Shown: positions 38,011 to 49,533 of the stretch, piece by piece
Layout of the letters: every line of letters starts with the position of its first letter
How positions within the stretch are numbered: the stretch's first letter is position 1
NCBI GenBank assembly: GCA_013416395.1
Contig: JACCEP010000001.1
Span: 62,001 to 126,000 of the forward strand
Direction of reading: 5' to 3'
Source of the DNA: Alcaligenaceae bacterium
GTDB taxonomy: Bacteria > Pseudomonadota > Gammaproteobacteria > Burkholderiales > Burkholderiaceae_B
Length of the DNA stretch: 64,000 bases
The notes under the pieces: generated by a model
The model's database searches: none
What the model was told of the DNA's origin: nothing
The model's input: the letters and a program-made list of their open reading frames with translations, nothing else
Program-made: the position numbers and the translations under genes

Positions 38011-38940
38011 ATGAGCCCGTCTATGTCTTCAATCAATGTCTACAATGCCGAGCAAACGGCTGCACTTCTTGATTTCCCGAGCCTGGTTGCTACGCTGGCC
38101 GAAAGCGTCTCCGAATACGCACAGGGCGGCATAAATGCTCCCGAGCGTCAGGCCGTCACGTTTCCGCAAGGCGGCATTATGCTTTCAATGCCGGCCACCG
38201 CACACGATATTGCCGTTCACAAACTGGTAAACGTAGTGCGCGAAAACCGTGCACGGGGTATTGCAACGATTAATGGCGTTGTCAGTGCTTACGACGGCGC
38301 AACAGGGTGCCCGCTATTCATGTTGGACGGGCCCACGGTCACGGCCCGCCGCACAGCAGCAATATCGATGTTGGGGCTCAAGACGCTGCTGGCAAGAACA
38401 CCCCACTGTGTGGTGTTGATTGGTACAGGGGGCCAGGCTTCCGGCCATCTGGACGCCCTGAGCGCGCTTTACCCTGGCTTGCGTACAGTAATTATTGGTC
38501 ATGCTGAAGGCAAGGCCGAAGCGTTGATCGCCGGCCACACGCACCTGCCATTGCTGTTGGAAGCCGCCACAACCATCCCCAATGAGGCAGACGTAATCAT
38601 TACGCTGACCACCAGCGCCACCCCGGTTTACAACGCAGTGGCAAGGCCTGACCGCCTGATTATCGGCGTAGGCGCCTTCAGGCCAGACCTTGCCGAGATC
38701 GGTGCCGACACCCTGAGTGGCAGCGTACTTTATATTGATGACCCAGAAGGTGGGCGACATGAAGCCGGTGATTACATACAGGCAAACGTAGACTGGAACA
38801 CGGTGCGCAGCCTGGACGACGCCCTGCGCCAAGGCCCTGCCGCAGGCCAACCCATGGTGTTCAAAAGCGTAGGCTGCGCCGCATGGGACCTGGCGGCCGC
38901 GCGCTGCGCACTGAAAAACGGGGCGGCCCAAAGCGAATAA
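38011..38940 (+). CDS. Ornithine cyclodeaminase/mu-crystallin family enzyme (ketimine reductase-like)
   Basis: 309 residues. Family features: K71 in VHKLVNV, the DGPTVTARRTAAISMLG substrate segment (106-122), the dinucleotide motif VLIGTGGQASGHLDAL (135-150) and GVGAFRPDLAEIG. The sequence resembles bacterial delta1-pyrroline-2-carboxylate / piperideine-2-carboxylate reductases (LhpI type) more than true ornithine cyclodeaminase. In this neighbourhood it may reduce a cyclic imine formed from amino-aldehyde intermediates; that is inference. It starts 22 bases after the cupin regulator. Confidence 0.83.
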   Translation: MSPSMSSINVYNAEQTAALLDFPSLVATLAESVSEYAQGGINAPERQAVTFPQGGIMLSMPATAHDIAVHKLVNVVRENRARGIATINGVVSAYDGATGCPLFMLDGPTVTARRTAAISMLGLKTLLARTPHCVVLIGTGGQASGHLDALSALYPGLRTVIIGHAEGKAEALIAGHTHLPLLLEAATTIPNEADVIITLTTSATPVYNAVARPDRLIIGVGAFRPDLAEIGADTLSGSVLYIDDPEGGRHEAGDYIQANVDWNTVRSLDDALRQGPAAGQPMVFKSVGCAAWDLAAARCALKNGAAQSE

Positions 38941-39098
38941 AACCGTGTCCGGGTTCGGCTGGCCATGCGCATTGGACGTTCTGGCCATTAGTGTGCAAAG
39001 ATAACAACTACCAGAACAATCACAAACCCCAGGGCGCAGTCGCTCAGCCAAGGCCAAAGCGGCCCGCGCCATGCGATTGCAACGTGGGTGGAGACAAC

Positions 39099-40562
39099 AT
39101 GGCAAAGCCGCCGTTATTGCGCTGTTTTGTCGATGGCCAATGGGTCACGACCAAACAACGTTTTCCCAATATAAACCCCGTCGACGGGCAAGTCGTCAGC
39201 CATGTGTGCGAGGCAGACGCCCAAACGATAAGCCGCGCTGTCACGGCCGCTCGTGCGGCCGGGCAAGGCCCCTGGAAGACGCTGACAGCCAACCAGCGTG
39301 CCGCCATACTGCATCGCATTGCAGACGGCATCGAACAACGTTTCGAAGAGTTTGTGGCCGCCGAGGTACTGGACACCGGGCGGCCCATGCATCAGGCCCG
39401 CACCCTCGACGTGCCGCGCGGCATCGCCAACTTTCGCACTTTTGCTGACCTTGTTTCTACGGCAGGCAGTGAAATGTACGACAGCACGGCCCCCGATGGC
39501 GCGCGGGTGATCAGTTACGTTAATCGCAAGCCCGTAGGCACCGTCGGCATTATCTGCCCATGGAATCTGCCGCTGTTGCTGCTAACCTGGAAGGTCGCGC
39601 CCGCATTGGCTATGGGCAACTGTGTTGTGGTCAAGCCTTCTGAAGAAACCCCGTCTTCGGCAACCTTGCTGGCCGACGTGATCAGAATGGCCGGCCTGCC
39701 CCACGGGGTTTTTAACCTGGTGCATGGATTCGGCCCTGAATCCGCTGGCGAGTATCTAAGCACCAGCCCAGATATCGACGCGCTTACGTTTACAGGGGAA
39801 TCCCGCACGGGCACGACCATTATGAAGGCCGCCGCCGAAGGCATCAAAAAAGTATCGTTTGAGCTGGGAGGCAAGAACGCCGCCTTGGTGTTTGCCGATG
39901 CTGATTTCGAGGCGGCTGTGGCCGGGGTGATGCGCTCCAGCTTTACCAACTCAGGCCAGGTATGTCTTTGCTCCGAGCGCGTCTATGTCGAGCGGTCTAT
40001 TTACGCCCGCTTTCTGAACGAGCTTAAAATACGCTGTGATGCGCTTGTCCTTAGCTACCCACAAGACCCCGATGTCGACATGGGTCCGCTGATTTCGCAT
40101 GCGCATCGTGACAAGGTGCTGTCGTATTACCAGCTTGCACAAGAAGAAGGTGCCACCGTCATCAGTGGTGGGGGCGTACCCGAATTTGGCGATGATCGCG
40201 ATCAGGGCGCCTATGTACAGCCCACCATTTTTGCGGGGCTTCCCGATTCGGCCCGCTGCGTACGCGAAGAGATTTTCGGGCCGGTATGCCACGTGGCACC
40301 GTTTGACACGGAAGAAGAAGTCATCACGCGCGTCAACGACAGCGCCTATGGCCTCGCGGCCTGTATCTGGTCGACCAAGCTTTCGCGCGCACACCAGGTG
40401 GCTGCCCGCCTGAACACAGGCATTGTGTGGGTGAACACATGGTTTACACGCGACCTTCGCACCCCATTTGGTGGCACAGGCCTGTCGGGCCTGGGTCGTG
40501 AAGGCGGGCGTTACTCACTTGATTTTTATTCTGAACTGAGCACCGTGTGCATAAAACTCTGA
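39099..40562 (+). CDS. 2-aminomuconate 6-semialdehyde dehydrogenase
   Basis: 487 residues from ATG 39099 (GGTGGAG upstream; the frame extends into the preceding gene without homology). Aldehyde dehydrogenase fold with N155 in PWNLP, E255 in FELGGKN and catalytic C289 in NSGQVCLCSERV, a pattern shared with 2-hydroxymuconic/2-aminomuconic semialdehyde dehydrogenases. It should oxidise 2-aminomuconate semialdehyde to 2-aminomuconate with NAD. The deaminase, dioxygenase and decarboxylase of the same pathway follow directly. Confidence 0.9.
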   Translation: MAKPPLLRCFVDGQWVTTKQRFPNINPVDGQVVSHVCEADAQTISRAVTAARAAGQGPWKTLTANQRAAILHRIADGIEQRFEEFVAAEVLDTGRPMHQARTLDVPRGIANFRTFADLVSTAGSEMYDSTAPDGARVISYVNRKPVGTVGIICPWNLPLLLLTWKVAPALAMGNCVVVKPSEETPSSATLLADVIRMAGLPHGVFNLVHGFGPESAGEYLSTSPDIDALTFTGESRTGTTIMKAAAEGIKKVSFELGGKNAALVFADADFEAAVAGVMRSSFTNSGQVCLCSERVYVERSIYARFLNELKIRCDALVLSYPQDPDVDMGPLISHAHRDKVLSYYQLAQEEGATVISGGGVPEFGDDRDQGAYVQPTIFAGLPDSARCVREEIFGPVCHVAPFDTEEEVITRVNDSAYGLAACIWSTKLSRAHQVAARLNTGIVWVNTWFTRDLRTPFGGTGLSGLGREGGRYSLDFYSELSTVCIKL

Positions 40563-40589
40563 TATTTTGTGCCGCTTAAGGAGTCGCGC

Positions 40590-41601
<1,012 letters not shown>

Positions 41602-41671
41602 ACCACTGCCGCTGGCCGGGCGATAGCACACCATCTGGCCCAATCATTTTTTCTGAGCCCTCAGCCCCGCC

Positions 41672-42673
41672 ATGACAAAAATCGATATACATGCACATTT
41701 TCTTCCACCCATTACGCAACAGGACGCCGCTTTGCTCGACGAGCACAAGGCACCCTGGCTAGCCATCGACAGCTCGGGAGAAACCGGTCAGATCATGAAA
41801 GGAAGTGAGCCTTTCAGGCCGGTATACCGTGCGCTGTGGGATTCCTCTTTGCGGCTTGAAGAAATGGACCGGCAAGGCGTGTCTGTACAGATTATTTCTG
41901 CCACGCCCATTATGTTTGGCTATGAATTTGACCCCGTGCGCGCTGCATCGTGGTGCGAACGCATGAATGACCTGGCCCTGGAACAGTGCGCCGCCAACCC
42001 GCGCAGGCTAAAGGCCCTGGCACAGGTGCCTTTGCAGGATCTTGACCTGGCCTGTGCTGAAGCATCACGCGCCAAGGCGAGTGGTCACGTCGGAGTGCAA
42101 ATTGGCAACCATTTGGGGCCTCGTGATCTCGACGACGAGCATCTGGTGCAATTTTTGATCCACTGTGCCAACCATGACATCCCGATTCTGGCCCACCCCT
42201 GGGACATGATGACAGACGGGCGCATGAGAAACTGGATGTTGCCATGGCTGGTGGCCATGCCTGCAGAGACACAACTGGGTATTCTGTCGCTGATACTTTC
42301 AGGTGCATTTGAGCGTATACCCGCTACGCTCAAGCTGTGTTTTGCTCATGGCGGTGGCAGCTTCGCTTTCTTGCTGGGGCGTGTTGACAATGCCTGGAAG
42401 CACCGCGACATCGTACGGCAAGACTGCCCTTCTTTGCCTTCCAGCTACGTAAACCGGTTTTACGTAGACAGCGCCGTCTTCGACCCTGGTGCGCTGCGAC
42501 TGCTGGTGGATGTTATGGGTGCCGAGCAGGTAATGTTGGGGTCAGACTACCCGTTTCCATTGGGCGAACAAAACATAGGCAGCCTGGTCAACGAGCACCC
42601 GTCACTAACGCCTGCACAAAAGCAACTCATAACGGCGGACAACGCGGCACGGTTTTTTTCGCTTGAGGTGTAA
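41672..42673 (+). CDS. 2-amino-3-carboxymuconate-6-semialdehyde decarboxylase (ACMSD)
   Basis: 333 residues of the amidohydrolase fold. Zinc ligands visible: H7 and H9 in DIHAHF, the histidine of LAHPWDMM, and the late aspartate in [12 protein letters not shown]; the AHGGGSFAF segment carries the conserved catalytic histidine. Removes CO2 from the dioxygenase product to give 2-aminomuconate semialdehyde. Lies 70 bases after the dioxygenase gene and completes the four-enzyme set. Confidence 0.93.
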   Translation: MTKIDIHAHFLPPITQQDAALLDEHKAPWLAIDSSGETGQIMKGSEPFRPVYRALWDSSLRLEEMDRQGVSVQIISATPIMFGYEFDPVRAASWCERMNDLALEQCAANPRRLKALAQVPLQDLDLACAEASRAKASGHVGVQIGNHLGPRDLDDEHLVQFLIHCANHDIPILAHPWDMMTDGRMRNWMLPWLVAMPAETQLGILSLILSGAFERIPATLKLCFAHGGGSFAFLLGRVDNAWKHRDIVRQDCPSLPSSYVNRFYVDSAVFDPGALRLLVDVMGAEQVMLGSDYPFPLGEQNIGSLVNEHPSLTPAQKQLITADNAARFFSLEV

Positions 42674-42808
42674 GGCTGTGGCCATGCTGCTTATGTCACG
42701 GCCACGCATGCATTTACGCCACGCGTCTGCGGCCTGGCCGGCCCCTGCGTTCAGGCGGAGGCTGGAGAGCCCTACAATACCCCATATCAAAACACAGAGA
42801 GACACACG

Positions 42809-43474
42809 ATGGACGCAGAATTCTGGCTCGAACGGTGGCGTGAAGGGCAAACCGGCTTTCACCTGCAGCGCGTAACACCCTTATTGCAAAAGTACTGGCC
42901 CACACTGGCCATACCGGCAGGCAGTCGTGTATTGGTCCCTTTATGCGGCAAGTCGCTCGATATGGCCTGGCTGGCGGGTCAGGGCTTTCAGGTGCTGGGC
43001 GTCGAGCTTTCGCAGCTTGCCGTCGACGCGTTTTTTGAGGAAAACAAACTGCATCCCGAGGTAAGCACGTCACCATTCGGCAAGCATTACACCGCGGGTG
43101 CGATAGAAATCATCTGTGGTGATATTTTCGGGCTGGATGCACAAACCTTGGCAAACTGCGTGGGTGTGTACGATCGCGCTGCGCTGGTTGCCTTGCCTGC
43201 AGACATGCGCCCCCGCTACGTCACGCATATATACAGCCAACTGGCCGACAGTTATCAAGGCCTGCTACTGACGCTGGAATACGAGCAGTCACAAATGGAC
43301 GGCCCGCCCTTTTCGGTGGCTGAAGACGAAGTGCAGGCGCTGTTTTCCAAGCACTCTGATGTACGCCTGACAGACCGTCGCAGCATTCTCGAGAAAGAGC
43401 CAAAGTTTAAGGCGCGCGGCCTCACCAGCCTGGATACGGCTGTGTATCAGCTGTCACGCAAGGCAACCGCATAG
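42809..43474 (+). CDS. tpm: Thiopurine S-methyltransferase family protein
   Basis: 221 residues. [14 protein letters not shown] at the N-terminus and [20 protein letters not shown], the SAM-binding region, are characteristic of bacterial [23 protein letters not shown] is the conserved central motif. Bacterial TPMTs methylate thiopurines and some selenium or tellurium compounds. It is co-directional with the 3-hydroxyanthranilate genes, but the 135-base gap suggests an independent promoter. Confidence 0.92.
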   Translation: MDAEFWLERWREGQTGFHLQRVTPLLQKYWPTLAIPAGSRVLVPLCGKSLDMAWLAGQGFQVLGVELSQLAVDAFFEENKLHPEVSTSPFGKHYTAGAIEIICGDIFGLDAQTLANCVGVYDRAALVALPADMRPRYVTHIYSQLADSYQGLLLTLEYEQSQMDGPPFSVAEDEVQALFSKHSDVRLTDRRSILEKEPKFKARGLTSLDTAVYQLSRKATA

Positions 43475-44000
43475 TCTGAGCAGCCTCACCTTACGTTGCG
43501 GCCAGGGCTTCCTGAGCCGCAGCGCATAAGCTTTTACCTGTACATCCATCGACGGGTGGTTCCTGAACTACCCCCATTAAGACCCATTAAAACCCATTAA
43601 GACCCAGCAGGCCGAAGGGCCGACGCTCATGGCGTTTATGCATTAACGGTTCAGCAAACCACACTCTCCGGCCCACGTTGATGTGCTCGCCACTGTGCAG
43701 TACTGCTCAACAAACCACGCCACATAAAAGCAAGCTCCTCGTGTCAGGCATACGCCAACGCCTGCGCAAAACCCAATGCATCATTCCCGCACCCAGCGGT
43801 CGGCAATCGTCCGCCGGAACAAGAAAACGACCTGCTCTGCGCCCTGTCCCTTGCATATAAGCCCATGCGGCCATCCCCCAGCCAATCCAATCAGCCTGGA
43901 TCGTAGCAATCCTTGCGGTGGGTCAAACTCGGATTCAAATAACCATGTTGCAATTGTGGTAATCCGATAGACAGCTTAATCACCCTCAGGAGAAACAGTC
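43475..44000. other. Gene-free stretch between tpm and cytochrome c peroxidase
   Basis: 526 bases. Two short frames in 43678-43970 lack ribosome sites and protein-like composition. The only notable element is the triple 10-base repeat at 43573-43602. No tRNA or terminator with a clear T-run is visible. Confidence 0.5.
43573..43602. repeat. Three direct repeats with 10-base period
   Basis: CCCATTAA occurs at 43573, 43583 and 43593, each followed by GA or AA; a fourth partial CCCA follows. The period is close to one helical turn. Confidence 0.8.
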
Positions 44001-45044
44001 ATGTCCAGACGTATTGCAACAGCGCTCTGTCTGGCCCTTGCGGCCGCCATGCCTGCCGTAGCAAGCCAGAACAGTTCAGAGCTTCGGGAAACGGCACGGG
44101 CACTTTTTAAGCCCGTTCCGGAAGTCAATGTAATTATTGAAGAAAAAGGCCTGACACCAGACCAGATCGAACTGGGCAAGTGGCTGTTTTTTGAACCCCG
44201 GCTTTCGAAGAGCCATGTGATCACCTGCAATACCTGCCACAGCGTGGGCACCGGGGGTGCCGACAACGTGCGTACCTCTATCGGCCATGGCTGGCAGGCT
44301 GGCCCGCGCAACTCACCCACCGTACTGAATGCCGTGTTCAACATAGCCCAGTTTTGGGACGGGCGCGCCGCAGACCTGAAGGAACAGGCCAAAGGCCCAA
44401 TCCAGGCCAGCGTCGAAATGAACGCAACGCCTGACCAGGTCGAAGCCACCTTACGCAGCATCCCCGAATACGTGGAAATGTTCGCAAAAGCCTTTCCTGA
44501 AGAGAAAGCACCCGTAAACTTCGAGAACACGGCCCGCGCCATCGAAGCTTTTGAAACCACACTGGTTACGCCCAACTCGCGCTTTGACAAGTTTCTGGCG
44601 GGCGAAGATGTCATGAACGACATGGAAATCAAAGGCCTGGGGCTGTTCATCAACAAAGGGTGTGTTGCCTGCCACGCCGGCATCAACGTGGGCGGCCAGG
44701 GTTACTTCCCGTTTGGTGTGATCCAGAGGCCGGGCGCCGAGATACTGCCTGAAGGCGACAAAGGCCGCTTTACCGTCACCAATACCGCCACCGACGAATA
44801 TGTATTCCGTGCCGGACCGCTACGCAATATTGCGCTGACAGCGCCCTACTTTCATAGCGGTGAAGTGTGGGACCTCGAAGAGGCCGTTGCCATCATGGGA
44901 TCAAGCCAGCTGGGTCACGAACTGAACGGCGATGAAGTCAAGGCCATTACCGTGTTCTTGCACACGCTGACAGGCGAGCAGCCCAAGGTGGAATACCCCA
45001 CGCTGCCGCCCAGCACCAAAGACACACCGCGTCCTTCTAACTGA
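44001..45044 (+). CDS. Di-haem cytochrome c peroxidase
   Basis: 347 residues with a signal peptide (about 22 residues, ending VAS). Two c-type haem sites, CNTCH at 76-80 and CVACH at 221-225, plus TSIGHGWQAGPRNSPTVLNA typical of bacterial CcpA/MauG-related peroxidases. It reduces hydrogen peroxide in the periplasm with electrons from cytochrome c. AGGAG precedes the ATG. Upstream DNA shows no clear OxyR or Fnr box. Confidence 0.93.
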   Translation: MSRRIATALCLALAAAMPAVASQNSSELRETARALFKPVPEVNVIIEEKGLTPDQIELGKWLFFEPRLSKSHVITCNTCHSVGTGGADNVRTSIGHGWQAGPRNSPTVLNAVFNIAQFWDGRAADLKEQAKGPIQASVEMNATPDQVEATLRSIPEYVEMFAKAFPEEKAPVNFENTARAIEAFETTLVTPNSRFDKFLAGEDVMNDMEIKGLGLFINKGCVACHAGINVGGQGYFPFGVIQRPGAEILPEGDKGRFTVTNTATDEYVFRAGPLRNIALTAPYFHSGEVWDLEEAVAIMGSSQLGHELNGDEVKAITVFLHTLTGEQPKVEYPTLPPSTKDTPRPSN

Positions 45045-45299
45045 GGCACGGGGCCAGTCGGAACCGTCCAAAGACAGATCCCGACGTATGTCTGAGCTTG
45101 CCTACGGGGCGCCACGGCGTCCCGTAGGCGTTTATTGATACCAACGCGCGCTAGTATCGTATTCGTCTTACCTGTCTGGCTGGGAATGAAGACATAGGTT
45201 TATATGAACACCATGCAACGCAATTACTTGCCAAAATGCACCCGTAAAACTGGAGGCTCAGTTTAGGCGGGGCGTATGCCACCCTGACGACCGGGGCAT

Positions 45300-46133
45300 T
45301 CAAATGGGCGTGGCCGGCAGCGCGCGTTTGTGAGCGCTGTTTGCGTGGGTACGGACAATAATTTCATACGCCTTGGCATCCACGTCTTTACCCTCGAGAA
45401 AATCATCAATAATGTCGTAGCTGACGCCAAATGCGTCTTCGTCAGGCTTCAGAGGCGAGAGCGACTCAAGATCGGCAGTAGGCACTTTAAATGCCAGCGG
45501 CCGTGGCGCTCCCATGGCCACCGCCATGGCGCGTACACGGCGTTTATTAAGACCTGTCAAAGGCATGACATCGGCCGCACCATCACCAAACTTGGTGAAA
45601 AAGCCCATTAACGCCTCAGCAGCATGGTCTGTACCCACTACAAGGCCGCCATGTGCACCCGCTACGGCGTATTGCGCAATCATGCGTTGACGCGCCTTGA
45701 TGTTGCCATGCAGAAAGTCTTGCTGTGGGGCATCGCGAAACGCAAGCTGCGCACTTAACAACGCCGCGAGCATGGCATCGCTGGCGGGGCCAACATTTAC
45801 GGTCAAGGTTTTGTCGGGCTGAATCAGCTGCAGTGAAGCCTGGGCGTCGGGTTCGTCTTTTTGTTCACCGTAAGGCAAGCGCATCGCCACGAAGACGGCA
45901 TCGCCGCCCCCGGCCCGCACACGCTCAACCGCACGCTGCGCCAGACACCCGCCAACCAGCGAATCGACCCCACCGCTTATGCCCAGTACCAATGCGCGAG
46001 CATGACTTTTTACCAGGTAGTCGGCGAGAAACGCGACACGTTGTTCGATCTCGTCGTTGGCGTTAAAAACTGCTGTCACGCCAAGCTCGGCAATAATTTC
46101 GCGCTGCCGGGCGCGTTGGTCGAAGGTGAGCAC
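45300..46133 (-). CDS. nadE: NAD synthetase, ammonia-dependent type
   Basis: 277 residues from a GTG start (AGGA upstream). PP-loop GISGGVDS at 51-58, the ammonia-type length without a glutaminase domain, and VVGTDHAAEALMGFFTKFGDGAAD are characteristic. It adenylates and amidates nicotinate adenine dinucleotide to NAD in the cytosol. Single gene on its strand, divergent from an MFS gene 155 bases away. Confidence 0.94.
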   Translation of the reverse strand: MLTFDQRARQREIIAELGVTAVFNANDEIEQRVAFLADYLVKSHARALVLGISGGVDSLVGGCLAQRAVERVRAGGGDAVFVAMRLPYGEQKDEPDAQASLQLIQPDKTLTVNVGPASDAMLAALLSAQLAFRDAPQQDFLHGNIKARQRMIAQYAVAGAHGGLVVGTDHAAEALMGFFTKFGDGAADVMPLTGLNKRRVRAMAVAMGAPRPLAFKVPTADLESLSPLKPDEDAFGVSYDIIDDFLEGKDVDAKAYEIIVRTHANSAHKRALPATPI

Positions 46134-46288
46134 GATGTATCCTAAGGATGAAATAAATGAAAATCGGCCCGAAACGCTGCCGCCTCAAGCATCAGGTTTA
46201 TGATACGACAGAAGTTTCTGATATATCTCGCACACCGGCAATGCCTTGCCTCTAACCGATGTCATCACAACACTAACCGTATCCTGCC

Positions 46289-47521
46289 ATGCCGCCACTG
46301 TCATCCGGCTTTATTGTCCTTACCGCCACACTTTCCGCGCAGTCTCTTGTCGCCATGAGTCTGCTGACACTGCCGGTAGTCGCTCCGGCGGTAGCCCAGA
46401 CACTCGGTGTGTCTCCGGCCTACGTGGGGCTGTATATCGCCCTGGCCTATGCTGCTGCCATGTTTGCCAGTCTGACGGCGGGAGGTGCGGTACGACGATT
46501 TGGCGCCATACGCGCCAGCCAGGCCGGGCTGGTTCTATGCGCCGTAGGCCTTGTACTCAGCACCTTGCCGCACGTAGCAGCCACCGCCGTTGGCGCTCTG
46601 CTGGTCGGTCTGGGCTATGGTCCGATTACTCCTGCAAGCTCCCACCTGCTGGCACGCACCACCCCGGCCCATCGCATGTCATTTGTGTTTTCGATCAAGC
46701 AGACGGGTGTGCCGCTTGGCGGCGTATTGGCCGGGGCCATCGTACCCGGCCTGTCCGACTTCACATCGTGGCAATGGGCCTTTGTCATTGTCGCGGCAGC
46801 CAGCCTGGTCTGTGCCGTAAGCCTTCAGCCTTTGTGTGCAGAGTTTGACGCCGACAAAAACCCCGCCCAACGCATTTCGCTGGGCAACGGTCTTGCGGGG
46901 CCACTCAGGCTGGTCTTCAGCCGACGCAGCCTCACGGTGCTGGCGGCCATATCATTTCTGTTTTCCATTTCCCAGCTTTCACTGACCACTTACATGGTGA
47001 CGTATCTGCATGAAGACATGGCCATGGGCCTTGTGACCGCCGGGTTCATGCTGGCCGTTGCCCAAGCTGCAGGCGTGGCAGGCAGGCTATTGTGGGGGTA
47101 TGTGTCTGATCGCTTTGCAGGCCCCGTAAAAACGCTGGCACTGCTTGCCCTGCTGATTGTTGTCAGCGCCGCAGCGCTTCCGTTTGTCACCGCCGACTCA
47201 ATGGGGCTGCTGCTGGTGCTGCTGGCCGTGTTTGGTAGCTGTGCAATCGGCTGGAATGGCGTATATCTGGCAGAGGTAGCACGTCAGGCGCCACCGGGCC
47301 AGGCCAGCATTGCCACAGGGGGCACGCTTTCAATGACGTTTCTGGGTGTTGTGGTGGGCCCGCCCCTGTTCGGCCTTATTGCCAGCGCGTCGGGTAGCTA
47401 CGCCCTGGCTTACGCATCATTGGTGGTGCCCAGCGGGTTGTGTCTGTGGCTGCTGTGGCGCTTTCGCACCGCGTTTCAGAGCCCGGCCGAATCGCTGCAG
47501 CCCGTCCCTGAAAAACCATAA
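46289..47521 (+). CDS. MFS transporter
   Basis: 410 residues with about 12 membrane helices. Standard major facilitator features: two six-helix halves, the loop 2-3 region AGGAVRRFGAIRASQ, and the mid-helix LLVGLGYGPITPASSHLL. CynX/NimT-like appearance, but the substrate cannot be assigned. No clear ribosome site upstream of the ATG. Convergent with ilvD. Confidence 0.85.
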   Translation: MPPLSSGFIVLTATLSAQSLVAMSLLTLPVVAPAVAQTLGVSPAYVGLYIALAYAAAMFASLTAGGAVRRFGAIRASQAGLVLCAVGLVLSTLPHVAATAVGALLVGLGYGPITPASSHLLARTTPAHRMSFVFSIKQTGVPLGGVLAGAIVPGLSDFTSWQWAFVIVAAASLVCAVSLQPLCAEFDADKNPAQRISLGNGLAGPLRLVFSRRSLTVLAAISFLFSISQLSLTTYMVTYLHEDMAMGLVTAGFMLAVAQAAGVAGRLLWGYVSDRFAGPVKTLALLALLIVVSAAALPFVTADSMGLLLVLLAVFGSCAIGWNGVYLAEVARQAPPGQASIATGGTLSMTFLGVVVGPPLFGLIASASGSYALAYASLVVPSGLCLWLLWRFRTAFQSPAESLQPVPEKP

Positions 47522-47532
47522 ACCCCGCGCTC

Positions 47533-47570
47533 AAAAAAATAAACCCCACTGTACAAAAACAGAGGGGTTT
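47533..47570 (-). terminator. Terminator of ilvD
   Basis: On the minus strand AAACCCCTCTGT pairs with ACAGTGGGGTTT (one mismatch) and is followed by ATTTTTTT. Read on the plus strand it also forms a hairpin just after the MFS gene, but without a T-run. A second small hairpin, GCCCC-TGAA-GGGGC, lies at 47587-47600. Confidence 0.85.
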
Positions 47571-47627
47571 ACCAGCAGTCTGCGATGCCCCTGAAGGGGC
47601 GTCTGAGTACTTAGTCTGGGTACTTAC

Positions 47628-49313
47628 TTAGAAGGCATCCAGCACGGCGCCGCTACTGGCCGGCGATGCATTGAACGCAAACTTGGCTTGTACACCCCGC
47701 ATGTAGCGAGGCTCTGGTGCCTTCCAGTTTTCTCGCCGTGCAGACAATGTGTCGTCAGACACATTGAGCTGCAGCACCAGTTGGTGCGCGTCGATGGTGA
47801 TGGAATCACCCTCTTCGACCAGTGCAATCGTGCCGCCCACTGCCGCTTCGGGGCACACATGACCAACCACCATACCCCAGGTTCCGCCCGAGAACCGGCC
47901 GTCAGTGATAAGGCCTACGGAATCGCCCAGGCCTGCGCCAATGAGCGCACCCGTAGGTGCCAGCATTTCTGGCATGCCTGGCCCACCTTTGGGCCCAAGA
48001 TAGCGCAAGACCATGACATCACCGGCCTTGATCTTGCCATCGAGAATGGCCTTGAGTGCTGACTGCTCGTCATCAAACACGCGCGCAGGGCCTGTAATGA
48101 CGGGGTTTTTAAGACCTGTAATTTTGGCGACTGCACCGCCGGGGGACAGATTACCCTTCAGTATGGCCAAGTGGCCTTTGGCATAAAGCGCCTTATCAAT
48201 GGTGCGGATGACGTCCTGATCGGCAGGAGGCGTGTCAGGCACGTCAGCCAGCATCTCGGCAATGGTTTGCCCGGTAATGGTGATGCAGTCGCCATGCAGC
48301 AAGCCGGCGTTGAGCAACAGCTTCATGACCTGGGGTATGCCGCCCACCCTGTGCAGATCAATGGCCAGGTAATGCCCGCTGGGTTTAAGGTCACATATGA
48401 CCGGAACGCGCTGACGTACACGCTCAAAGTCATCAATGGTCCATTCGACATCGGCGGCATGGGCGATAGCCAGAAAATGCAGCACGGCATTGGTAGACCC
48501 GCCCGTTGCCATGATGACACTCACCGCATTTTCGATAGACTTGCGCGTAACGATGTCGCGCGGCTTAAGATCCATTTCTATGGCCTTGAGCAACACACGT
48601 GCCGACTCTGCAGCCGATTCGGTTTTTTCGTCTTCAACGTTGGCCATGGTGGATGAGTACGGCAGGCTCATGCCCATGGCTTCGAAGGCCGAACTCATGG
48701 TGTTGGCGGTGTACATGCCACCACACGAGCCACAGCCCGGAATGGCGTGCTTTTCAATTTCTTTGAGCTGATCGTCGCTCATGCGCCCGGCGGCGTTTTC
48801 GCCCACAGCCTCAAACACGCTGACAATATTGAGATCTTGCCCGTTAAGGCGGCCCGGCAAAATGGTGCCACCGTATACATAAATAGACGGAACATTGGCA
48901 CGCAGCATGCCCATCATGCCGCCTGGCATGTTCTTGTCGCAGCCGCCGATGACCACAGCACCGTCCATCCACTGGCCCTGCACGCAAGTTTCAACGCAGT
49001 CGGAGATCACTTCGCGCGAAACCAGCGAGTACTTCATGCCCTCGGTACCCATGGCCATGCCATCGGAAACCGTGGGCGTGCCAAACACCTGCGCGTTACC
49101 GCCGTTAGTTTCTATGGCGTTAATCGCCGCATCTGCCAGTTTTTGCAGGCCCGAGTTACAGGGCGTAATGGTGCTGTAGCCATTTGCCACGCCAACCATA
49201 GGCTTGGAGAAATCTTCTTCGGTATAGCCCATTGCGTAATACATCGAACGGTTAGGCGCGCGCTCTGCACCTTGTGTGATGTGGGCAGAACGCAAGCGTC
49301 GGGGAGTGCTCAT
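47628..49313 (-). CDS. ilvD: Dihydroxy-acid dehydratase
   Basis: 561 residues. Iron-sulfur cysteines C52, C125 ([12 protein letters not shown]) and C197 ([14 protein letters not shown]) are all present; [20 protein letters not shown] near the C-terminus is typical. It dehydrates 2,3-dihydroxy-isovalerate and -methylvalerate in valine and isoleucine synthesis. Divergent from a TonB-receptor gene; followed by its own terminator. Confidence 0.96.
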   Translation of the reverse strand: MSTPRRLRSAHITQGAERAPNRSMYYAMGYTEEDFSKPMVGVANGYSTITPCNSGLQKLADAAINAIETNGGNAQVFGTPTVSDGMAMGTEGMKYSLVSREVISDCVETCVQGQWMDGAVVIGGCDKNMPGGMMGMLRANVPSIYVYGGTILPGRLNGQDLNIVSVFEAVGENAAGRMSDDQLKEIEKHAIPGCGSCGGMYTANTMSSAFEAMGMSLPYSSTMANVEDEKTESAAESARVLLKAIEMDLKPRDIVTRKSIENAVSVIMATGGSTNAVLHFLAIAHAADVEWTIDDFERVRQRVPVICDLKPSGHYLAIDLHRVGGIPQVMKLLLNAGLLHGDCITITGQTIAEMLADVPDTPPADQDVIRTIDKALYAKGHLAILKGNLSPGGAVAKITGLKNPVITGPARVFDDEQSALKAILDGKIKAGDVMVLRYLGPKGGPGMPEMLAPTGALIGAGLGDSVGLITDGRFSGGTWGMVVGHVCPEAAVGGTIALVEEGDSITIDAHQLVLQLNVSDDTLSARRENWKAPEPRYMRGVQAKFAFNASPASSGAVLDAF

Positions 49314-49465
49314 GATTTTCCTTTGTTAGTGGGTGGGGCCGCGTACCAATGCAGGCACCGCTACCCTGCAGTTTACCCTCTGATGTGCGCCTGCAACAGG
49401 GTGTGCATGCAACTTGACTAACATCAACTTGATCAGCAAACCGCCGTGCGACAATTCTTAACAAA

Positions 49466-49480
49466 TGCGAACCATTATCA
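49466..49480. promoter_or_regulatory. Fur-box-like site upstream of TonB receptor
   Basis: TGCGAACCATTATCA matches 12 of 15 positions of the Fur core TGATAATCATTATCA, with the right half perfect. It lies 54 bases before the receptor ATG. Confidence 0.65.
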
Positions 49481-49533
49481 ATATCAGCAGCAACAATTGG
49501 TTCGTTCACAACCACCCTTAATACTTCTCGCTC

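Noticed and set aside
43678-43970. Two short plus-strand frames of about 60 codons before the cytochrome c peroxidase gene
   Set aside because: No ribosome sites, odd composition, overlapping each other in different frames.
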